From Alistipes senegalensis (GTDB lineage: Bacteria; Pseudomonadota; Gammaproteobacteria; Burkholderiales; Burkholderiaceae_D), in NCBI GenBank assembly GCA_023664945.1, contig JAMPER010000001.1, positions 777,795 through 841,794 of the forward strand: a DNA stretch of 64,000 bases. Reading direction: 5' to 3'. The number at the start of each line of letters is the position of its first letter. Position 1 is the first letter of the stretch. The notes under the pieces were generated by a model that was given only the letters and a program-made list of their open reading frames with translations, ran no database searches and was not told the DNA's origin. Position numbers and translations under genes: made by a program. Positions 43,680 through 52,984 of the stretch are shown here, one piece after another.

Positions 43680-44336
43680 TCAGGAAGCTTGTTCTCCTAC
43701 ATAAATTTCTACTCTGCGATTCTCTGCACGGCCTTCTGCTGTCGCATTATCGGCAACCGGATATTTGGAACCAAATCCCTCTGTACGAATGCGGTTTGCT
43801 GCTACGCCATGACTGATCAGATAAGCCTGAACCTGTTCGGCACGTTCCCGGGAAAGCGGAGTATTAATGGCATCATTTCCGGTATTGTCTGTGTAGCCTG
43901 CAATGATGATATTAGTATTGGGATAAGCTTTTAAATTGTCGGCAACTTTATCCAGCACCTGACGAAAATCCGGATTTAACTGGGCGCTGTTGGTAGCAAA
44001 GGAAATATCACTCGGGATATTGACTTGCATAAGGTTATCTTTTGTTTGTGTGACTGTAATACCGCTGCCTTTGGTTGAGGCGCTTATTTCATTTTTCTGT
44101 TTGTTCATGTTTTTAGACCATAGATAGGTTGCTCCGCCGCCAACCAGGGCTCCAATGCCACCGCCAACCAGCGCGCGTCCCCATCCTCCAGGGCCTGTAA
44201 GTGCGCCGATGATGGCGCCTGTTGCTGCGCCGACTCCAGCGCCGGTCCCTGTCTTTTTCTGGGTATCAGTCATGTTGGCGCAACCAGTGATAGCCATGGC
44301 TGCGGCAATTACAGAAACGGTCATTTTTGTGCGCAT
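43680..44336 (-). CDS. OmpA-family lipoprotein with glycine zipper (YiaD-like)
   Basis: From ATG 44336 (GGAGA upstream) the product is 218 residues. It has a signal peptide with lipobox AITGC, then a glycine-zipper segment (about 28-75, GAGVGAATGAIIGAL and GGGIGALVGGG), and a C-terminal OmpA peptidoglycan-binding domain (about 105-215) with AGYTDNTGNDAINTPLS and AENRRVEI. It anchors the outer membrane to peptidoglycan. The frame extends far upstream but has no start signal there. Confidence 0.93.
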   Translation of the reverse strand: MRTKMTVSVIAAAMAITGCANMTDTQKKTGTGAGVGAATGAIIGALTGPGGWGRALVGGGIGALVGGGATYLWSKNMNKQKNEISASTKGSGITVTQTKDNLMQVNIPSDISFATNSAQLNPDFRQVLDKVADNLKAYPNTNIIIAGYTDNTGNDAINTPLSRERAEQVQAYLISHGVAANRIRTEGFGSKYPVADNATAEGRAENRRVEIYVGEQAS

Positions 44337-44720
44337 AGGATTCTCCATTTTGTGACAGTATAGGAAGGGCAGCCGTTCCTTCTGCTTTTTTCCAAAATTT
44401 TCATGAAGGAGTCTCAGGCATGACTTGCCTGCGGCTTGCTTGTCATTTCTTTCTGACGAGTGAAGCAAGGGTTGGTTCAGTGTTATACCGCCTGGCAATT
44501 TGATAAAGCGCATACAAGATTAACGAACGGTTTTTTCTGAATGTTCATTGAAGCTGCACCGTTTTTTAGGAACAGGTGGGTGAGTCTGCCGGATGGGTCT
44601 GTATCCCGTTCCCGAACAGGCAAAGAATGCCAAAATAAAATACCCCGCCAAGGAAAACTGGCAGGGTATTCAGGTTTTCTTAACTGCGGTATGTAATCGC
44701 AGCAGGGCTAAGAAAATGTA
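44337..44720. other. Intergenic region between tyrB and the OmpA-like gene
   Basis: No gene is supported in 384 bases. It holds the tyrB terminator (44631-44668) and presumably the promoter of the OmpA-like gene; no clear -35/-10 pair stands out. Confidence 0.5.
44631..44668 (-). terminator. Terminator after tyrB
   Basis: ATACCCCGCCA and TGGCAGGGTAT pair over 11 positions with one mismatch. On the minus strand ATTTTATTTT follows. Confidence 0.75.
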
Positions 44721-45935
44721 TTAGAGAACATCGGAAATAGCGCGAACAACATATCCTATGTTGTGTGAATTGAGGGCTGCTACGCAAATCCGGCCGGTAT
44801 CCACCGCATAAATGGCATACTTGTCGCGTAAGATGGCAACCTGCTCTTTGGTAAGGCCGGAATACGAAAAGAGGCCATTCTGGCGGGTGATGTAACTGAA
44901 ATCCCTATCTTTATGCAAGGCAGACAATTCGTGGACGAACCGTTCCCTCATCTGGCGAATACGGGTGCGCATATCGGAAAGTTCATTGTCCCACATAGCG
45001 TAAAGCTCCGGGGAGGTCAGCACATTTGCGACAATTTCTGCACCATAGCGGGAGGGGTTGGAATAATTGGTCCGGATAATCCGCTTGACCTGGGAAAGGG
45101 CACGAGCTGTTTCATCTGCTGAAGGCGTTACCAGGCTGAACGCGCCGATGCGCTCTCCATAAAGGGCAAAGGATTTGGAATAGGAATTGGAAACCAGCAC
45201 ATAGGGGCAGCTTTCGACAAAACGCCGGATAATGCGTCCATCTTCCTCAAGGCTTTGCGAAAAGCCCTGATAGGCCATATCCAGGAAGGGGATAAGGGTG
45301 CGTTCCTTAAAGAGCGTAACAATTTCTTCCCACTGCGCATCGGACAAATCCAGGCCGGTGGGATTGTGGCAACAGGCATGCAGAACAACAGCCGATCCCG
45401 CCGGGATAGTTCTGAATTCAGCCATCATGCCGTTGAAGTTGATGCCGCGGGTGTTGGCATCATAATAAGGATAAGTATTGACGGTAAAGCCGTCTGCCTC
45501 AAAAATGGCACGGTGGTTTTCCCAGCTGGGATTGCTTATCCATACCTGGTTACTGTGGGAAAAGCGGTTGATGAAATCAGCGCCGATACGAAGCGCGCCT
45601 GTGCCGCCCAGTGCCTGCACCGTCAGAATGCGGTTTTCCCGGAGTGCGCGGCAATCCTCGCCAAAAACCATTTTCTGGACAGCCGTAGTGAAAGCAGGCA
45701 GGCCGTTAATAGGCAGGTAGGTATGCGGCTGGGCCTTTTTCAGCATGAGGGCTTCGGCCTGCTGAACGCATTTGAGCATGGGAACATGACCGTTATCGTC
45801 ATAGTACACGCCAACGCCAAGATTGACCTTTTCCGGATTGGAATCAGCGTTAAAAGCTTCGGTGATGCCCAAAATAGGATCACGGGGAGCCATAGGTATG
45901 GCGGAAAAAAGGGAGTCCGGTGTAGATATGCTCAT
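44721..45935 (-). CDS. tyrB: Aromatic/aspartate aminotransferase
   Basis: This 404-residue class Ia aminotransferase has NLGVGVYYDDNG, the cofactor block QALGGTGALRIGADF, HACCHNPTGLD, LDMAYQGF and the PLP lysine Lys254 in SNSYSKSFALYGERIG. It transfers amino groups between aspartate or aromatic amino acids and 2-oxo acids. Divergent placement from uvrB is typical of Burkholderiales. AspC-like specificity cannot be excluded. Confidence 0.9.
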   Translation of the reverse strand: MSISTPDSLFSAIPMAPRDPILGITEAFNADSNPEKVNLGVGVYYDDNGHVPMLKCVQQAEALMLKKAQPHTYLPINGLPAFTTAVQKMVFGEDCRALRENRILTVQALGGTGALRIGADFINRFSHSNQVWISNPSWENHRAIFEADGFTVNTYPYYDANTRGINFNGMMAEFRTIPAGSAVVLHACCHNPTGLDLSDAQWEEIVTLFKERTLIPFLDMAYQGFSQSLEEDGRIIRRFVESCPYVLVSNSYSKSFALYGERIGAFSLVTPSADETARALSQVKRIIRTNYSNPSRYGAEIVANVLTSPELYAMWDNELSDMRTRIRQMRERFVHELSALHKDRDFSYITRQNGLFSYSGLTKEQVAILRDKYAIYAVDTGRICVAALNSHNIGYVVRAISDVL

Positions 45936-46078
45936 CGTGTTACCATTTCATCTTGCCCGGTAAAACGAAAGGATTTCCTGGCGGTTTGCCCGGCACAGCA
46001 TCGTTTTCCGGTATTCAGGGTTAGCAGGATTTTACTCTTTCCTGCACTGGATGTCATGTTATTAAAGGTGGGAAGTTC

Positions 46079-48175
46079 ATGACGCGTCCATCTCCGCTTT
46101 CAGGCAAAAAAGAAGAAGGGAAGTTTGTCACTTTTCCTGATTCGCCTTTTCAGCTTTACCAGCCTTTCCCGCCTTCCGGAGACCAGCCGGAAGCGGTAAA
46201 CAGCCTCATAGACGGCCTGGAAAACGGCCTGGCCTATCAGACCCTTTTAGGGGTTACCGGCTCCGGCAAAACCTATACCATGGCAAATGTAATTGCCAAA
46301 ACCGGCCGGCCGGCGATTGTATTTGCGCCAAACAAAACGTTGGCAGCGCAGCTTTACAGCGAATTCAGGGAGTTTTTCCCGAAAAATGCCGTTGAGTATT
46401 TTGTCAGCTATTACGATTATTACCAGCCGGAAGCCTATGTGCCGCAGCGCGATTTGTTCATTGAAAAAGATTCCGCCATTAACGACCATATTGAACAAAT
46501 GCGCCTTTCCTGCACCAAATCCATCATGGAACGGCGGGATGTGGTGATTGTTGCTACGGTTTCGGCTATTTACGGTATTGGAAACCCCAATGAATATCAT
46601 CAGATGATCCTGACATTAAGGGAAAGGGACAGGGTAGCGCAGCGCGATGTGATTGCCAGGCTTGTCCAGATGCAATACAGCCGGAACGAGACAGATTTTT
46701 CCCGGGGGACTTTCCGCGTACGGGGAGATACCATTGATGTGTTTCCTGCAGAGAATGCGGAATATGCGCTGCGTATCGAAATGTTTGATGATGAAGTGGA
46801 AACCTTGCAGTTTTTCGATCCGCTGACAGGGAAAACCATCCAGCGCATTCCCCGTTTTACCATCTATCCCGGTTCGCACTATGTCACGCCCAGGGCGACA
46901 GTATTGCGCGCCATTGAGACCATCAAGGAAGAACTGCGCGAGAGAAAAGCCTTTTTTCGGGAAAGCGGCAAGCTGGTGGAAGAGCAGCGGCTGGATCAGC
47001 GGACCCGTTTTGATCTGGAAATGCTCCAGGAAATGGGTTTCACCAAGGGGATTGAAAACTATTCCCGGCATTTGAGTGGTGCCCGGCCCGGCGATCCGCC
47101 GCCGACACTGGTGGATTACCTGCCTTCGGAAACGCTTTTTTTCCTGGATGAATCCCATGTCATGATAGGGCAGCTAAACGGCATGTACAACGGTGATCGT
47201 TCGCGCAAGACCAATCTGGTGGATTACGGCTTCAGGCTGCCCTCGGCGCTGGATAACCGTCCTTTGCGTTTTGAGGAGTTTGTCAGCAAAATAGGGCAGA
47301 CGATTTTTGTTTCGGCAACACCGGCAGAATACGAGCTTTCCCACTCCGGCCAGGTGGTAGAACAGGTTGTGCGGCCGACAGGGCTGGTTGATCCGGCGGT
47401 GATGGTTCGTCCTGCCGATACCCAGGTGGATGACCTGCTTTCGGAAATCCGGGACAGGGTAGAAAAAAGCGAACGGGTGCTGGTTACCACGCTGACCAAG
47501 CGCATGGCGGAACAGTTGACCGATTTCCTGGGAGAAAACGGCATTCGGGTGCGTTACCTCCATAGCGATATTGATACCGTTGAGCGGGTGGAAATTGTAC
47601 GCGATCTGCGGCTGGGGACCTTTGATGTGCTGGTTGGCATCAACCTGCTCAGGGAAGGGCTGGATATTCCGGAAGTGTCGCTGGTGGCTATCCTGGATGC
47701 AGACAAGGAAGGATTCCTGCGTTCCAGCCGCAGCCTGATTCAGACGATTGGCCGGGCAGCACGCAACCTGAACGGGACAGCGATTTTATACGGCAATGTG
47801 GTAACCGATTCCATGAAACAAGCCATTGAGGAAACCGAACGCCGCCGGGCAAGACAGCTATCCTACAATGAAGCGCACCATATTACGCCTTCAGGCATCA
47901 TGAAAGAAGTGCGCGACCTGATTGATGGCGTTTTCCATTCCGAGCAGGCTCGCCAGGAAATGCTGATACAGCAGGATAACGCCCATTATGATGTGATGGG
48001 TGAAAAACAGCTTGGCAAGGAAATCAAGCGTCTGGAAAAACAGATGAGCGACCATGCGAAAAATCTGGAATTTGAGCAGGCCGCCCAGGTGAGAGACCAG
48101 CTTCGGCTGCTGCGGGAGCGGGTGTTTGGTGCCGGTATTGTGGATCGTATTCTTGAGGCAAAGCCCAAAAAATGA
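46079..48175 (+). CDS. uvrB: Excinuclease ABC subunit B
   Basis: The 698-residue nucleotide-excision-repair helicase-like subunit has Walker A GVTGSGKT (about 58-65), the DNA-wrapping beta-hairpin [20 protein letters not shown] (Walker B), [17 protein letters not shown] and QTIGRAARN. The C-terminal UVR domain (about 640-675, [19 protein letters not shown]) contacts UvrC. Its last four bases overlap the start of the next gene (ATGA). Confidence 0.98.
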   Translation: MTRPSPLSGKKEEGKFVTFPDSPFQLYQPFPPSGDQPEAVNSLIDGLENGLAYQTLLGVTGSGKTYTMANVIAKTGRPAIVFAPNKTLAAQLYSEFREFFPKNAVEYFVSYYDYYQPEAYVPQRDLFIEKDSAINDHIEQMRLSCTKSIMERRDVVIVATVSAIYGIGNPNEYHQMILTLRERDRVAQRDVIARLVQMQYSRNETDFSRGTFRVRGDTIDVFPAENAEYALRIEMFDDEVETLQFFDPLTGKTIQRIPRFTIYPGSHYVTPRATVLRAIETIKEELRERKAFFRESGKLVEEQRLDQRTRFDLEMLQEMGFTKGIENYSRHLSGARPGDPPPTLVDYLPSETLFFLDESHVMIGQLNGMYNGDRSRKTNLVDYGFRLPSALDNRPLRFEEFVSKIGQTIFVSATPAEYELSHSGQVVEQVVRPTGLVDPAVMVRPADTQVDDLLSEIRDRVEKSERVLVTTLTKRMAEQLTDFLGENGIRVRYLHSDIDTVERVEIVRDLRLGTFDVLVGINLLREGLDIPEVSLVAILDADKEGFLRSSRSLIQTIGRAARNLNGTAILYGNVVTDSMKQAIEETERRRARQLSYNEAHHITPSGIMKEVRDLIDGVFHSEQARQEMLIQQDNAHYDVMGEKQLGKEIKRLEKQMSDHAKNLEFEQAAQVRDQLRLLRERVFGAGIVDRILEAKPKK

Positions 48176-48957
48176 GTTTCCCTTCCTTTATTGCTGATTC
48201 ACTTTTGCGTGCCCACCCAAGCTGGCGGCCGGTTCTGGAAAATGCCATCAGGGCAGTGGCCCGGGCAGATGAGAACTACCTGCCTGCATTGGAAGAAACC
48301 CCCTTCCTGCCAACAGATAACCGCCTTTTTGCGGCTTTTTCCCAGCCGCTTCCTGCCGTGCGTTATGTGCTGGTGGGAGAAGGGCCATATCCCCGGGAAG
48401 AAAGCGCTTCAGGATATTGCTTTATGGATGGGGCTGTGCAGGACATCTGGTCTGACAAGGGGTTTTCCCGACAGGTCAACCGGGCAACTTCCCTGCGTAA
48501 TTTCCTGAAAATGCTCCTGGTAGCGGAGAACAGCCTGCATCCTGAGCATACCGGGGCTGATGCCATGGCTAAGGTAGCCCGGATCACCCAGGCAACAGAT
48601 TCACCCTATATCCGCAGGCTGGATGAATTGCAGCAAGCCCTGCTTGACAGGGGCTTTTTGCTTCTCAATGCCGCGCTGGTATTCAGGCCACAGGTGCCGC
48701 CTGCGAAGGAATCCAAAGCCTGGCAGCCTTTTTTGGGCACGGTCATGGATGCGCTGGCTGATAATGCCGCTGCTTCCGGCAGGCCGCTTCCGCTTTTCAT
48801 CCTGTGGGGAAAAATGGCCGAGAGGCTGGCCGGTTTGCCAGCGCTTTCCCGTTTTCCACAAATTTGCTCGGAGCATCCCTATAATCTTTCCTTTATCCGC
48901 CATGCCGGGATGCAAGAATTGTTTGGTTCAATGAACCTGTTAAGAAAACATTTATAA
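48172..48957 (+). CDS. Uracil-DNA-glycosylase-like protein with altered active site
   Basis: The 261-residue protein has the fold pattern of family 1-like UDGs: [19 protein letters not shown] corresponds to motif A (GQDPYH/P...A.G..F), and [10 protein letters not shown] lies in the place of motif B (HPSP/L). The usual catalytic Asp of GQDPY is Gly71 and the Gln is Glu70, so normal uracil excision is doubtful. It could bind or process another lesion, or be a repair adaptor. ATGA overlap with uvrB implies translational coupling and a link to DNA repair. The assignment rests on motif resemblance. Confidence 0.65.
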   Translation: MSFPSFIADSLLRAHPSWRPVLENAIRAVARADENYLPALEETPFLPTDNRLFAAFSQPLPAVRYVLVGEGPYPREESASGYCFMDGAVQDIWSDKGFSRQVNRATSLRNFLKMLLVAENSLHPEHTGADAMAKVARITQATDSPYIRRLDELQQALLDRGFLLLNAALVFRPQVPPAKESKAWQPFLGTVMDALADNAAASGRPLPLFILWGKMAERLAGLPALSRFPQICSEHPYNLSFIRHAGMQELFGSMNLLRKHL

Positions 48958-49099
48958 TCAAATTATTGAAATAAAAATCTAATGTTGTTTATTAGATAAT
49001 GAGGCCGTATTTTTCAGCGATTTTTTGCCTAAAAAAGGTTTTCATAACAGTGTTTCGATGGCATCATGAACAGCAACTCAAACTTTTTCGGAACGCAAA

Positions 49100-49870
49100 A
49101 TGCCTGACTCAGAAATAAAAGACATGACCCCGCCGGAGTTTCAGCGTTCGTATGGCCGCAGTCTGGATGAGCTGCGCCCCATCAACTTCGAGCGCGGTTT
49201 TACCCGCCATGCAGAAGGTTCGGTTCTGACTACTTTTGGCGATACCAAAGTAATTTGCACAGCCAGCATTGAAGAACGGGTGCCTTCCTTTCTTGCAGGA
49301 AGCGGCAGGGGATGGCTGACAGCGGAATACGGCATGTTGCCTCGCGCTACCCATACCCGATCGGATCGTGAAGCGGCAAGAGGACGCCAGACCGGCCGGA
49401 CACAGGAAATCCAGCGGCTGATCGGCCGCTCGCTTCGCGCAGCATTTGATCTGGCCGCCTTTGGCGAGCGTACCCTGAAGCTGGATTGTGATGTGATACA
49501 GGCTGACGGCGGTACCCGAACTGCCTCCATTTGCGGTGCCATGATTGCCGCTTATGATGCCTTCAGCGAGATGGTGGACGATGGTCTGATTGAAAAGGTA
49601 CCGCTTCGCCACTTTGTGGGCGCAGTTTCTGTGGGCATGGTGCAGGGCACGCCTATGCTGGATCTGGATTACCAGGAAGACAGCATGTGCGATACCGACA
49701 TGAATGTGGTTATGACAGAGGCTGGCCTGTATGTGGAATTGCAGGGTACGGCAGAAGGGGAAGTTTTTGACAAGGCCGCGTTGGACAGTATGTTGAAAAT
49801 GGCCCATAAAGGCATTACCGAACTGATCGGGCTGCAAAAATCCATTTTGGGCTTAAACGGCCGTTACTAG
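49100..49870 (+). CDS. rph: RNase PH
   Basis: The 256-residue phosphorolytic 3'-5' exoribonuclease trims tRNA 3' ends. Conserved blocks are [56 protein letters not shown] and [18 protein letters not shown]. The N-terminal 15 residues before the family start are an extension; a later start is possible, but no better codon is seen. It is followed after nine bases by rdgB, the usual order. Confidence 0.96.
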   Translation: MPDSEIKDMTPPEFQRSYGRSLDELRPINFERGFTRHAEGSVLTTFGDTKVICTASIEERVPSFLAGSGRGWLTAEYGMLPRATHTRSDREAARGRQTGRTQEIQRLIGRSLRAAFDLAAFGERTLKLDCDVIQADGGTRTASICGAMIAAYDAFSEMVDDGLIEKVPLRHFVGAVSVGMVQGTPMLDLDYQEDSMCDTDMNVVMTEAGLYVELQGTAEGEVFDKAALDSMLKMAHKGITELIGLQKSILGLNGRY

Positions 49871-49879
49871 GCTCCAGGA

Positions 49880-50464
49880 ATGAACCGGAAAATCGTACTG
49901 GCTTCAGGCAACAGCGGCAAACTCCGGGAACTGCGCGAAATGCTGGCTCCGGCAGGGTGGGATATTGTGCCTCAATCCGAGTTTGGCGTAAGCGAAGCTC
50001 CCGAGCCTTACCTGACTTTTGTGGAAAATGCCCTGAACAAGGCACGCCATGCCTCGCGCCAGACCGGGCTTCCCGCGCTGGCAGATGATTCAGGCATCTG
50101 TGCAGACAGCCTGGGCGGCGCACCGGGCGTTTTGTCTGCCCGTTATGCCGGAAGCCACGGTTCAGACCAGCTTAACAATAAGAAATTGGTGGAAGCGCTG
50201 AAACCTTTTTCCGACAAATCAGCCAATTTTTATTGCGTACTGGTCTATGTGCGTCATCCTGACGACCCGCAGCCGGTTATTGCCGATGGAATATGGCGCG
50301 GGCAGATTGTGCCGGAGCCAACAGGAGAAAACGGCTTTGGTTATGACCCCCATTTCTGGTTGCCGGAAATGGGCAAAACGGCTGCCCAGCTTTCTCCTGA
50401 AGAGAAAAACAGCCTTTCCCATCGCGGCAAGGCGCTAAGGGCCTTGCTGGAGAAGCTCGGATGA
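49880..50464 (+). CDS. rdgB: XTP/dITP pyrophosphatase RdgB
   Basis: The 194-residue Ham1-family enzyme hydrolyses non-canonical purine nucleoside triphosphates (dITP, XTP), keeping them out of DNA. The substrate motif LASGNSGKLRELREML, the catalytic block ADDSGICADSLGGAPGVLSARYAG and NGFGYDPHFWLPE are present. Its stop overlaps the start of hemW by four bases. Confidence 0.96.
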   Translation: MNRKIVLASGNSGKLRELREMLAPAGWDIVPQSEFGVSEAPEPYLTFVENALNKARHASRQTGLPALADDSGICADSLGGAPGVLSARYAGSHGSDQLNNKKLVEALKPFSDKSANFYCVLVYVRHPDDPQPVIADGIWRGQIVPEPTGENGFGYDPHFWLPEMGKTAAQLSPEEKNSLSHRGKALRALLEKLG

Positions 50465-51657
50465 TGCTGATCCCGCCACGGGTACAGCCAAAGCAGGGGG
50501 ATGATCTGCTGCATTTTGATTTGCTGCCGCCGCTTTCGCTGTATATTCATATACCGTGGTGCAAAAGAAAATGCCCGTATTGCGACTTTTATTCCCATGC
50601 CATTGCTGCCGATGTGCCGGAAGAAGCCTATCTTGCCGCGCTCAAGCAGGATCTGGAAGCCTCGCTTCCTCTTATTCGGGAAAGGCAGGTTTCCACCATT
50701 TTTATTGGCGGCGGGACGCCCAGCCTTTTTTCAGGCAGTGCCATTGCCCGATTGATAGAAATTATCCGCAGCCGGGTTTTGCTGACGCCGGATGTGGAAA
50801 TTACCCTGGAAGCCAACCCGGGCACCTTTGGCGGGGAAAAAATCAGGGCATACCGGGATGCCGGCATAAACCGCCTTTCTTTGGGCATCCAGAGCTTTAA
50901 CCAGGCGCACCTGGAAAGGCTGGGCCGCATCCATGATGCAGGCCAGGCAAAAAAAGCCGTTGAAATTGCCCTGGAAACGGTGGGCAACGTTAACCTGGAT
51001 CTCATGTATGCGCTTCCCATGCAAACAAAGGATGAGCTGGATGCCGACCTGACCATGGCGCTTTCCTATGCGCCTGCCCACCTTTCGCTTTACCAGCTGA
51101 CCATTGAGCAAAATACCTTTTTTGCCAGCCATCCGCCTCCCTTGCCGGATGAAGATACCGTTGCCGACATGCAGGATATGATTGATGCAGCGACAGCCGC
51201 TGCCGGTTACGAGCATTACGAAGTTTCCGCCTATGCCAGGCCGGAAAGCGCCTGCCGCCATAATCTCAATTACTGGCTCTTCGGCGATTATCTCGGCATT
51301 GGGGCCGCCGCGCATTCCAAGCTGACGGTTGACGGCATCGTCATGCGCCAGGCCCGTTACAGCCAGCCTGATGCCTATATGCGTGAGGCAGGGAAGGGCA
51401 ACGCGGTTGAAGATGAATTTGCCCTTTCCCACGAGGATATGGGCTTTGAATTCATGCTCAATGCCTTGCGCCTTACCAAAGGCTTTTACCCGGAACTGTT
51501 CCATGAAAGAACAGCCTTGCCGCTGGATTTTCTTCGCCCACAGCTCAAGCTGGCCGAAAAACAGGGGCTGCTTTACCGCGACCCCACCATTATCCGGCCT
51601 ACGGAAAAAGGCCGGCTGTTTTTGAACGACCTCCAGCAGATTTTTTTGCCGGACTGA
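50461..51657 (+). CDS. hemW: Radical SAM heme chaperone HemW
   Basis: The 398-residue radical SAM protein holds a [4Fe-4S] cluster with CKRKCPYCDF (Cys34, Cys38, Cys41). It also shows FIGGGTPSLFSG, ANPGTF, RLSLGIQSFNQAHLERLGRIHD and the HemW-specific C-terminal domain (HNLNYWLFGDYLGIGAAAHS). It binds and delivers heme and lacks coproporphyrinogen oxidase activity. ATGA overlap with rdgB indicates an rph-rdgB-hemW operon. Confidence 0.95.
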   Translation: MMLIPPRVQPKQGDDLLHFDLLPPLSLYIHIPWCKRKCPYCDFYSHAIAADVPEEAYLAALKQDLEASLPLIRERQVSTIFIGGGTPSLFSGSAIARLIEIIRSRVLLTPDVEITLEANPGTFGGEKIRAYRDAGINRLSLGIQSFNQAHLERLGRIHDAGQAKKAVEIALETVGNVNLDLMYALPMQTKDELDADLTMALSYAPAHLSLYQLTIEQNTFFASHPPPLPDEDTVADMQDMIDAATAAAGYEHYEVSAYARPESACRHNLNYWLFGDYLGIGAAAHSKLTVDGIVMRQARYSQPDAYMREAGKGNAVEDEFALSHEDMGFEFMLNALRLTKGFYPELFHERTALPLDFLRPQLKLAEKQGLLYRDPTIIRPTEKGRLFLNDLQQIFLPD

Positions 51658-51698
51658 ATTTTCCCCGAAAAACTGAACGCAATCCGCCCCGGCTTGGG

Positions 51699-51704
51699 TA
51701 TAAT
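51699..51704 (+). promoter_or_regulatory. -10 element of the tRNA-Ser promoter
   Basis: A perfect TATAAT lies 10 bases upstream of the tRNA-Ser 5' end. A matching -35 is not obvious. Confidence 0.5.
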
Positions 51705-51714
51705 GCCAGTTTCC

Positions 51715-51802
51715 GGAAGGGTGGCAGAGTGGTCGATTGCACCGGTCTTGAAAACCGGCGATGTGCAAGCATCCGTGGGTTCGAATCCCACCCCTTCCGC
51801 CA
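51715..51802 (+). tRNA. tRNA-Ser (anticodon TGA)
   Basis: An 88-base class II tRNA with encoded CCA. The acceptor GGAAGGG pairs with CCCTTCC, the D-loop contains GAGTGGTCGA, the anticodon stem CCGGT/ACCGG surrounds CTTGAAA (anticodon TGA), and there is a long variable arm and TTCGAATC in the T loop. A terminator follows at 51832. Its 3' end faces the degraded fic/endonuclease remnants, consistent with past insertions. Confidence 0.96.
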
Positions 51803-51831
51803 GAACACCTTTATCCCGCCCGCATTTAATT

Positions 51832-51858
51832 CGCCAAAAGCAGATTTTGGCGTTTTTT
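51832..51858 (+). terminator. Terminator after tRNA-Ser
   Basis: CGCCAAAA (51832-51839) and TTTTGGCG (51845-51852) form an 8-bp stem with a 5-base loop, then TTTTTT. Confidence 0.85.
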
Positions 51859-52043
51859 GTATGCAGATATTTTCTCGGAGGGATCTTAACCGCTACGAAA
51901 TAAAAGGATGGCAGAACGGTCACGGACCGATCAGGATTTATTTTTCCTTTGCTGAAGTTTCAGGCAATAACCTGTCTTGGCAGCAGTAGTTTGCATCAAA
52001 ACGCTTTTTTCCGGAAAAGATTCGTTACATAAGAGGGGCAGAC

Positions 52044-52651
52044 ATGGTTCTGGACAATATTTCAGGCATAACCGACGCTTTCGAGCTGGCCAGGGTGGAA
52101 GAAAAATCAGCAAAACCAGGGCGCTGGCCCTTTTCAAAGAAGGCATACTGGATACTTTTGAAGTAGGAAAATTTTCCGGGTTGGCAAAAATCCATCAATA
52201 TCTTTTTGAGGATATCTATGACTTTGCCGGGCAAATCCGCACAGTGAATCTTTCCAAGGGGCATTTCCGTTTTGCTTCTGTCATGTATCTGGAAAAAGCG
52301 CTGGAGCAAATCGACAAAATGCCACAATCAACATTCGATGAAATTATTGAAAAGTATGTTGAAATGAATATTGCGCACCCTTTCAGGGAAGGCAACGGGC
52401 GCAGCACACGGATTTGGCTGGATATGATGCTGAAAAAAGGGATTCGCCAGGTTGTGGAATGGAGCCGGATTGATAAAACAGATTACTTGCCAGCAATGGA
52501 ACACAGCCCGGTCAAGGATGTAGAAATCAAATTGTTACTGAAAAATGCCCTGACAGACAGGATCAATGACAGGGAAGTGTATATAAAAGGCATAGATGCC
52601 AGCTACAGCTATGAGGGTTACAGCGTTTACAAAACAGAAAACCTGGAATAA
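52044..52651 (+). pseudogene. Fic-domain AMPylase, frameshifted
   Basis: The gene opens at ATG 52044 (AGAGGGG upstream) with [21 protein letters not shown]. One base is lost in an A run at 52102-52106, and it continues in another frame as [21 protein letters not shown] to a TAA at 52651. The catalytic loop [12 protein letters not shown] is complete. A C-terminal SYSYEG matches the inhibitory [ST]xxxE[GN] motif of class III Fic proteins (NmFic type), which AMPylate DNA gyrase. About 200 residues would result if the frame were restored. It may be a pseudogene, phase-variable or a sequencing error. Confidence 0.82.
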
Positions 52652-52760
52652 CGGCTTTCCCGGCAAAATTGCCTTTCCTGGATGCAGGAATTTATAACGG
52701 CTTTTGTCTAGACGCCTTCTCGAAAGTACCCTGACCGTCGTAAAGCAAAAGGACAGCAAA

Positions 52761-52946
52761 ATGGCAGAAACAGAAAACAGCTCTCCATTGGAAAAAATAC
52801 TGGATTCTTTCAGGCTGGCAGTCGAGACAGCGCGGGAAAAGGGAACTTATTTTGAAGAATTGATTATCTGCTACCTGAAAAGCAAGGCTTCCTACAGAGA
52901 CCTGTACAGTAAGGTGCTGACCTATGCCCAATGTGCTGAGCAGTGA
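52761..52946 (+). pseudogene. Truncated N-terminus of a type ISP-like restriction/helicase protein
   Basis: A 61-codon frame from ATG 52761 encodes ILDSFRLAVETAREKGTYFE and ICYLKSKASYRDLYSKVLTYA, which resembles the N-terminal region of large predicted restriction endonuclease-helicase (type ISP or COG4889) proteins. Those proteins continue with a nuclease core; here the frame stops at once. Only the first few percent of such a gene remain. It lies after the broken fic gene in the tRNA-Ser island. The identification is from pattern memory and needs a search. Confidence 0.5.
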
Positions 52947-52984
52947 CTGGCCCGAAGAAGATATGCCTCAATTCTCTGATGAGG

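Noticed and set aside
45255..46082. 275-codon plus-strand frame opposite tyrB
   Set aside because: It lies antisense to a clear aminotransferase gene, and its composition is that of a complementary shadow.
50731..51768. 345-codon minus-strand frame opposite hemW
   Set aside because: It is antisense to an intact radical SAM gene and has no recognisable motifs.
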